Below are positions 4,910 to 5,426 of a stretch of 5,426 nt of DNA, in pieces. The notes under the pieces are model-generated. The model was not told where the DNA came from. It worked only from the letters and a program-made list of their open reading frames with translations, and ran no database searches. A program made the translations under genes and the position numbers. Source of the stretch: an uncultured Oscillospiraceae bacterium (lineage in GTDB: Bacteria > Bacillota_A > Clostridia > Oscillospirales > Oscillospiraceae). Position 1 is the stretch's first letter. The number at the start of each line of letters is the position of its first letter. The stretch spans positions 1 to 5,426 of the forward strand of contig CALXDE010000240.1 of assembly GCA_944386965.1 (NCBI GenBank), read 5' to 3'.

Positions 4910-5426
4910 ATGAGCTATGCCGACCAGGTCTTTATCGCCGTGTGCCGGGACATCCTGGACACAGGCTTCCGGGACGACGCCCTGGAGGTGCGCCCCCACT
5001 GGGAGGACGGCACCCCGGCCCACACCATCAAGAAATTCGGCGTGGTGAACCGGTATGACCTGCAGAAGGAATTTCCCATCATGACCCTGCGCCGGACGTA
5101 TTTCAAGTCCTGCGTGGACGAGCTGCTGTGGATCTGGCAGAAGAAGTCCAACGACATCCATGACCTCCACAGCCACGTGTGGGACGCCTGGGCCGACGAG
5201 AAGGGCACCATCGGCAAGGCCTACGGCTACCAGCTGGGCGTCAAGCACCAGTACGCCGACGGGTGGTACGACCAGGTGGACCGGGTGCTCAAGGATCTGA
5301 AGGAGAACCCCGCCAGCCGCCGGATGCTCACCAACCTCTTCAACCACCACGACCTGAGCGAGATGGGGCTCTACCCCTGCGCCTACTCCATGACCTTCAA
5401 CGTCACCGGGAATACGCTCAACGCTA
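4910..5426 (+). CDS. thyA: Thymidylate synthase ThyA (3' partial)
   Basis: The first 172 codons of a flavin-independent thymidylate synthase, which methylates dUMP to dTMP using 5,10-methylenetetrahydrofolate in the cytoplasm as a homodimer. Visible marks: R28 in the phosphate-loop region (followed by D-G-T-P-A-H-T), E71 in D-E-L-L-W-I-W-Q, the W91/W94 pair in V-W-D-A-W-A-D-E, G-K-A-Y-G-Y-Q-L-G (102-110), S-R-R (136-138) that supplies phosphate-binding arginines to the partner subunit, and the catalytic cysteine C157 in Y-P-C-A-Y-S-M-T-F. The wording of these motifs (L-W-I-W-Q then K-S-N-D; Y-G-Y-Q-L-G) resembles B. subtilis ThyA (phage phi3T type) more than E. coli ThyA. Roughly the last 100 residues lie beyond the window. 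The gene has its own promoter and ribosome binding site. A dihydrofolate reductase gene often follows thyA, but that cannot be seen here. The identification is secure. Confidence 0.96.
   Translation, partial: MSYADQVFIAVCRDILDTGFRDDALEVRPHWEDGTPAHTIKKFGVVNRYDLQKEFPIMTLRRTYFKSCVDELLWIWQKKSNDIHDLHSHVWDAWADEKGTIGKAYGYQLGVKHQYADGWYDQVDRVLKDLKENPASRRMLTNLFNHHDLSEMGLYPCAYSMTFNVTGNTLNA

Noticed and set aside
4225..4911. 228-codon minus-strand open frame opposite the CmpB-family gene
   Set aside because: The + strand frame has family motifs, membrane segments and GGAGG at proper spacing; the minus frame has only polar low-complexity sequence.

Overview
The window is GC-rich, with G or C in most third codon positions and strong AGGAGG-type ribosome binding sites. 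All genes lie on the + strand. Codon use, Shine-Dalgarno strength and protein style suggest a GC-rich gut-type member of the Clostridia (Oscillospiraceae-like Bacillota). This assignment rests on protein resemblance and composition only; no marker gene proves it.

Layout. Positions 1-287 hold the C-terminal end of a BMP-family substrate-binding lipoprotein. Positions 288-467 are a structured non-coding leader: two consecutive intrinsic-terminator-like hairpins with U-rich tails, a long pure-pyrimidine run and a larger inverted repeat. Positions 468-4137 are three tightly packed genes with ATGA stop/start overlaps: a tandem-domain ABC ATPase and two different BPD_transp_2-type permeases. A terminator at 4176-4207 closes the unit. 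Positions 4273-4818 encode a small membrane protein of the family usually labelled 'putative ABC transporter permease' (CmpB/DUF1113), whose function is unknown. After a 91-base gap with a good sigma-A-type promoter, a B. subtilis ThyA-type thymidylate synthase starts at 4910 and runs off the window.

How they work together. The first four genes form a complete nucleoside-type ABC importer of the NupNOPQ / BmpA-NupABC / RnsBACD class. The BMP lipoprotein captures substrate outside the membrane, the two permeases form the channel, and the single double-NBD ATPase drives it. Sequence features of the ATPase predict only one competent composite ATP site. The tandem terminators after the BMP gene probably make binding-protein mRNA exceed ATPase/permease mRNA. 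The downstream thyA makes dTMP de novo and has its own promoter, so its link to nucleoside uptake is thematic rather than a demonstrated operon.

I see no CRISPR array, mobile element, tRNA or rRNA, and no clearly new system. The points most worth a second look are the bmp-to-ATPase leader, the asymmetric ATPase, the poorly named CmpB-family protein and the inverted repeat at the thyA start site.
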